A program made the position numbers and the translations under genes. The notes beneath the pieces were generated by a model. It had not been told where the DNA came from, made no database searches, and was given only the letters and a program-made list of their open reading frames with translations. Shown one piece after another: positions 58,260 to 64,000 of a DNA stretch of 64,000 nt (within the stretch, counting starts at the first letter, position 1; each line of letters begins with the position of its first letter). Source of the DNA: Vespula vulgaris (lineage: Eukaryota; Arthropoda; Insecta; Hymenoptera; Vespidae); assembly GCF_905475345.1 (NCBI RefSeq), contig NC_066603.1:1452501-1516500 (forward strand). The letters are read 5' to 3'.

Positions 58260-61200
58260 AAATTAACAAAAATTACTAAAGTTTGTGATTTTTTAGGATC
58301 GAATAAAAAATATTTTCGTTTCCTGTAAAACTATAGTACGAAGAGGTAATGTTGTTTTAAATGTATATGCATATATATATATATATATACTAATTATTTT
58401 CAAATATTTCTAGGTTACGCAAAAAGGCGACATCTCGTTAAATCGAAAACGAATATCGTTATATCTCGATGATTTCATTAAATTAGATAACGACTAGCAA
58501 AGATTCATTCGTATATGCATGTATTTGGATACAGACGATCCGATTTAAAAATCAACCAATAATGCACAGGAATCGTGAAAGTATTAATCACGTAGAGAGA
58601 TATACTCTATCGTTGAAACGGCAACCGAAATGTGGTAAATGCCTTCTGAACTGAAAACCGATGCTTTCGTTCCAATTAGCCAGAATAATGACTAATGTCG
58701 ATGCGTAAAAGACAACACAATTTTATGTACTTATATATGTACGTAACTTATGTACACACAACTACTATCTCTCTCTCTACCTCGTACGTTTCGTATTTCG
58801 TTCTATTCGATGAACGATGAAAAGAACAAAGCGATACCAAGAGAGCGTTTGAGAGGTTTGTTTTGAAAGAAATGAAATGAAAAAATGGGTAAACAATTAG
58901 GCAAGATAAGGGACGTATCGAATACTTGTGTTTTGATAGAGTTTCGTACATCAATGTCACAGAAAGTAATACGTTACTGATTACAAAGTTAAAGGAGATC
59001 ATGCGAAGCACACAACTTTTCAACGGACACGTCGCTCATATTAAATTTTCCTCGAACATGAGCGAACCACGTTACACGCTCGCAAAGTATATACATTTTC
59101 AATGACGGACAAGTTATAACGAGTTATAACTACTACTCGCGAACAGTTCCCAAGGCACGATTACATAGAAACGTTGAATAGCTTTAGCTTCGGGAGCAAG
59201 GTTAAATGAGTAGGATATTTATTCCCACCTTTCAACAAATTACCAAGCCTGAATAGGCATCTAAAGTCATTAACAGCAATTGAATAAATTCAATCGTTAA
59301 TTACAATTTCTAACCGAGGAATTCAATCAAATCGATTAATAATTATAATTAATTGTTGCCTCATCAAATCTATCAAATCTTTGTAAAAAAGAAGCATTAC
59401 CGAGGGAGATAATTAATCGAAGCGATGTTATTTAAGACCGCATAAATTAATTCGTACGGTAGAGAATATACTATACTTTATTCTTACAGCACACAATCTG
59501 AAAATACAAGCGTGTACCACTGACCTTCTTTCTCACAGTGATCGGAATCGAAGTTACAAAGGATATATTTCATTGTTCGTTCGCAAAGCCGATTCCGGCA
59601 AATCATACATATATAGCTTGTATATTCGCGTATTCATAACAGAACTGCGTATGTGCGTACATAAACGAGAGCGAGTGTAACCGATATGGATACAGTTCGA
59701 GATGGAAACAAAACAAGTAAAAAAAAGGAAAAATAAGTAAATAAAATTAGAACGCGTTGAATTTCTATCGAAACTTCCATTTTCCGCTTATCTTTGTCTG
59801 CAATCAGATCGGACTGAAATTTTTATTAATTAGAGAACTTGATAACAGTATATAGATCAATTATACTTTGATTCGATAACTCACGTTAATTTAGTGACGT
59901 ATATGCGTACGATAATACGACTAATGTATTTTTTTGTAATATTGAAAAGTATTATGATGCATCAAAATATAAAAGTAAAACATTCAAGAAAGCGTATTAA
60001 TAGATGGAATGATATTTACATTTATCGTACAAAAAAAAGGAACGAAAATAGGATTAACTTTAATAAGCATGATTTCGTGCACATCGTAAAATAATTCGTT
60101 GTGAAATACTTGTTTATAATTAACGCAGTGGATTGTCGAATATAGCAAATAATAGGTAGTTAGATAAATTATGATTTGTAATGATACTAAGAGTATCACA
60201 TTGAAATTATTCGCTGACTCTTTTTGGATAATTCGTAAAACTATACTTATACAATGTCTAATTTATCTCAATACGTTAAAATTTGTCGAACCTAATGAGA
60301 TGTGTCATGTTAAATAGCTTTAAATGACATATTCGAGATAAATGTGTAGATAAATAAAATGATGCTGCATAAGCAAGCAAGCTAATTATGCGCGTACGTA
60401 TGTACGTTCGTTCGTTCGTTCATTCGTTGCTTCGAATAGATATAAATTTGTCATTAACTTATTTACCACGAGCTAATCCTATATAATAATCCTACGATAT
60501 ATAACGACCTATGAGCTTTTGACTTTTACCCTTAACAATTACTACAGTTAATAATGTATGAACGAGAGCTAATATTATCATCGACTATAGAGAAGAGAAA
60601 ACGCCAGAGATACATATAGATTATGTACATATTTCCCATGTAGATAAAATTGATACTTGAATACTTGCTGTTGAAAGCATTTATTAATTACCAAATTTTC
60701 TAAGTATAGAAAATGATTAATCATCAATTTTCTGACCGAACGTAAATCGATTATTACATATGATTTCACTATTTGTAATTATTCAAATAATATATTATGG
60801 ATATATTTCCACTTCGTTTTTTTGAGAATCAATATTATTCGTTAAATGGATTGCTACAGATCATATATTTTAATACAAATGTATCATTGAACTGATCAAT
60901 TTCCATTTCAAATTACCCGCCAATTTCAAGTTTTACGAATAGCTGTCGGTAATGAAAAACTATTGAGTGTTCGTTGATAAAACAGATCTCTATACAAAGA
61001 AAGAGCATGCAAAGTGTAATTCTATTATACCGATTGATTCAAAAGAATTCGTTAGAGTAATTCGCAAAAAATAATGTGGAGACGAACGAAACTCGCCTAA
61101 ATATCGCCATTATACTTTTCAGTAATTCTCTATTTTCTTCCTGAATTTATGCGATGTTTATAATGCAAGAATAATATTGATATTCTTTCGTATTCTTATA

Positions 61201-61472
61201 GAATATGCATTGTGTCGAGTAGTCTCACATTTAAATGCATCTACGACGACGATTGAATATTGCATAAAAATTTATAAAGAATTAGTGATTCGAGAGAATG
61301 TGAAACAGTTATAACTGAATAATAAAATTTAACGCACAGCTGAGCTTTAATTAATATTTTTTAACCGTTTCATTGTATCACAACGTTTTGTAATATTTGA
61401 TGAAGTCGTTAAAATTAACCTAATCTTCTCAGGCTTAAGTGAGTTAGTTATGCATTATATAGTAAAATTCAA
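58260..61472. other. Intergenic DNA upstream of the C2CD3-like gene; no gene seen
   Basis: AT-rich sequence with short ORFs of fewer than 92 codons on both strands. None has flanking splice sites or recognisable motifs. It holds a short (AT)n run near 58370-58390 and a (GTTC)n-like run near 60405-60430. The last few hundred bases should contain the C2CD3-like promoter, but no TATA box, initiator or CpG island is obvious. Confidence 0.6.
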
Positions 61473-61488
61473 ATGGATTCGAAGGTGA
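61450..61488 (+). promoter_or_regulatory. Upstream ORF overlapping the C2CD3-like start codon
   Basis: An ATG at 61450 opens a 12-codon frame (MHYIVKFKWIRR) that ends at TGA 61486-61488. It overlaps the presumed C2CD3-like start at 61473 in another frame. If the transcript starts upstream of 61450, this uORF would be met first and could reduce translation of the main frame. The transcription start is not visible, so whether it lies in the mRNA is unknown. Confidence 0.35.
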
Positions 61489-64000
61489 AACCGTGTAGGT
61501 CATTACCACCTATGGTCGAAGGCAAAATTCACGGTTACTTATGGCTGATTATAGACGAAGTTATTTGGTATAAAAATAATCCTGAAAATATCACAGTGTT
61601 GGCTTCTTGGTGGGGTGAACAGGATAATGCTAAATTCAGGTAAATTATTAATTATAATACATAGGATAAGAGATTGCTGTTTATTTTGCAATGATAAATT
61701 TTTCAAGAAAATATCAAACTCATCAAATTATTATATTATTAATCTTCTATTTTTTTAGACCTATTGACATTAGAACAAATACAATAAGGCCTAGTCAAGA
61801 TACAGCTCAAATATATAGTATCAGAACGAATAGCAATCTATTTAAGGAATATATTAAAAATTGTGAAACTATAGAATTAGTTATAATTGATGAAGAGGTA
61901 AATCAAATCATAGGAACATCTGAAGTCAATGAATTACTAGATATTTTTGAACAGAAACCTTTTTTTAAATATTTTTCAATATTAGATAAAAATAGAAGTC
62001 AAATAGGAGAAGTGCATGTTGGAATAAAATTTAATTTAAATGCATCAAAAGCTACAACTATGCATTTGAAAGCACATAAACTTCAAAAAAAACAAACTAA
62101 GAACAAGATCTTGCTTTCTGATCCTGATGCAAATTCACAATGTAAAGAATTAAGAATTCATGATATTTCATTAAGCGAAAGATTTGGTAATACTAACGAA
62201 GATGGATTGAATGCACCTGTTGAGATAGATTCAAAAGATATTTATAGATCTATTTTAAAAACTAAAAGGGCCAAGTTCCAAGAACCTTTGCACAATTGTA
62301 ATGCGGCAGTAACTGATAAACTCGTTGCCCAAGTTGTTGCTAGAGCACAAAAACTTAGAGGAGCTATATTAAAAGAAACTTACAATGAAGATCCTCTGGC
62401 ATTAAGCGACACTGGTCTGAGTAATAGTTTTCTTAATGATGTTCCTGTTGAAAAAGAAGCAAAATTATATGAATATTTTTTAGGCAAAGAAATGAGTGTT
62501 TCCGATGAACGTAAAGCATTAAATACTTTAAGATCAACATCACCAACACCTAGTTTAATTGATTTAGCATCAGAAGCTATTACTTCTTCCCAATCTAATA
62601 ATGCACCAATTACTGATAACAAAACATCTCTAAATACATCTAATTCAATGATAATAGAATCATTAACCAAGTGTTTATCTCAGGATAAACAAAATGGTAT
62701 GTATTGAATATATATTTTTGTTAAATATTATTAATAGATTATCGTGTTATATAAAAAAATAATTATTTTATTATCACCTTTTAGAAATGTCTCCATTGGA
62801 TCATATAGATAGTATACGAATTTTTATTGACTCATTCATATTAAATCCTGCAGGTTACCGTCGTGTAAAATCATCCTGTGTATCTCGTAAGTGAACTCAA
62901 TACTGTATGTTATCAAAAATTATATTCAAAATTAAAGTATAGATTAAATATTTTATAGGCAATGATAATACACTATTATCTATAACATATTTTGTACAAT
63001 ATAATACTACTTTTAAACCCACTACACAAGTGAATCATAAACTAATAAGAGATGATAAATCAGTAAGAATATCTTCTAAACGTAAATCAGGACAAGGTAA
63101 TAATACTATTATAGTATTCATTCACCAATAACTTATACTAATTGTTAATATAATATCAATATATCTTTTTTATAGTAATTCATTTTGATCATGAAAGGAT
63201 ATATAACATACCTAAATTTAATATACATCAAGATTTTCCATTATGTTTCAAAATTCTGTCACGACATCTTAATCAGAAATCACCAACTGAATTAGGTTCG
63301 GGTATGATGTATATTAGTGACATTGTAAAAACAGAAAATTTGAGTTTGTCACAGAGATTAGCTGTGATTAACAAAGGTATTAAAATAGGAGAGTTAAAAG
63401 TTACTACAGAATTAGGATGTGATTCAGTCCACTTTGGAAAACAATACATTGGTAAATTTGAAGAAAAATAAATGTGATATTGAAATATATATTTTGCTAT
63501 ATTTTGATATTTTTACACAGAAGCTGTAATGTCTGGAAAGGAAAATATTCCTGTATTAAATGTGAGATCTTTATTAAATACAAATATTGATAGATGCAAA
63601 ACTGCAACAGGAACACAGTCCAAAACAAGTAATAGTGTTTCATCTTCTTCAACAAAAAGAATAGAATGTTTACACATGGATAATACCAATAATATGATTA
63701 CTAGAAAAGATGCATCAGAACATACAAACCAAAATATTGATGATAGAAAAGTGGATATAGCAGAGCCAGATAATAAGAATCATAATAATGTAAAAAATTT
63801 TCGTAAATTTTTCATTTTCAAGTTGTTCTATGTATAGTTACATATTAAAATTTGCAGATTTTACTTCATGGACTAATATACATAGCAGAAGGTAAAGATT
63901 TATTGGAATTAAATACATTCTTAATATGTAGAGCATTTTGGTTGCAAGACAAAGGTACAAGTCAATTATGCAGTAACACACGAAACCCGTATTATCATTT
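61473..64000 (+). CDS. C2cd3: C2CD3-like centriolar C2-domain protein, 5' part, seven exons, truncated by window end
   Basis: Exons read from the sequence: 61473-61639, 61759-62696, 62785-62886, 62959-63096, 63176-63451, 63521-63789, and 63858 to beyond 64000. All junctions are GT/AG and the frame stays open across them for about 677 residues. Residues 10-55 (SLPPMVEGKIHGYLW, then VIWYK and WWGEQD) match the start of the vertebrate C2CD3 N-terminal C2 domain (SLPPLVEGQL, VIWK, WWGE), as recalled. Exon 2 is unusually long (938 bp) and encodes the rest of that domain plus a polar linker. Exons 3-6 carry a second C2-like region (LDHIDSIRIFID, ITYFVQYN, FPLCFKILSRHL, IGELKVTTELG). Exon 7 opens a third (LLHGLIYIAEG, FLICRAFWLQ, NPYYHF). 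In animals C2CD3 sits at the distal end of centrioles and is needed for distal appendages, centriole elongation and ciliogenesis. The family member is usually over 2000 residues, so only the first third is here. The exon 6 donor at 63790 (GTAAAA) was chosen because it alone keeps phase with exon 7. Confidence 0.9.

Overview
The window reads as nuclear DNA of an arthropod, most likely a hymenopteran insect. It holds one clearly recognisable gene: a centriole-protein (C2CD3-like) gene with introns of 68-119 bp that runs off the right edge. It also has long gene-poor stretches full of (CT)n/(GA)n microsatellites, and AT-rich intergenic DNA. Species assignment is an inference. No bacterial, viral or organellar signature was seen. 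No tRNA or rRNA gene was recognised by eye.

Layout. (1) About 1-31.2 kb: CpG-bearing, microsatellite-rich, gene-poor DNA, probably intergenic or intronic. It contains only three exon candidates: a cysteine-rich internal exon on the minus strand (9220-9428) and two possible first coding exons on the plus strand (17333-17359 and 29781-29883). (2) About 31.2-43.5 kb and 52.4-55.8 kb: AT-rich DNA built from diverged copies of the same modules. On the minus strand these modules carry short exon-like segments with good splice sites. At least four partial copies of one transcription unit can be seen; the best-preserved spans about 38.7 to 36.4 kb. Two copies show decay (in-frame stops, loss of a promoter exon). 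Whether any copy codes for protein is unresolved. (3) 44.66-48.2 kb: a plus-strand array of eleven near-identical 316-bp units plus a partial twelfth, each with an apparently intact exon and mini-intron. (4) 48.7-51.46 kb: a second, unrelated array of eleven units of about 250 bp, rich in stem-loops and partly organised as ABAB dimers of about 497 bp. (5) A hairpin element with a 13-bp stem occurs at 48.3, 52.2 and 32.8 kb, with a decayed copy at 40.8 kb. (6) About 55.8-61.4 kb: ordinary intergenic DNA. (7) 61473-64000: the 5' seven exons of the C2CD3-like gene.

The most unusual part is 31-56 kb. It holds a tandemly duplicated minus-strand spliced locus, into which or beside which a plus-strand locus with two large arrays has been assembled, and both share the hairpin element. 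The plus-strand signals (eleven repeated splice-site pairs, then an intron holding hairpin A, then an acceptor in front of the second array, then a related acceptor after it) look like a long, repeat-expanded, probably non-coding spliced transcript. This is inference from sequence signals alone; RNA data would decide it.
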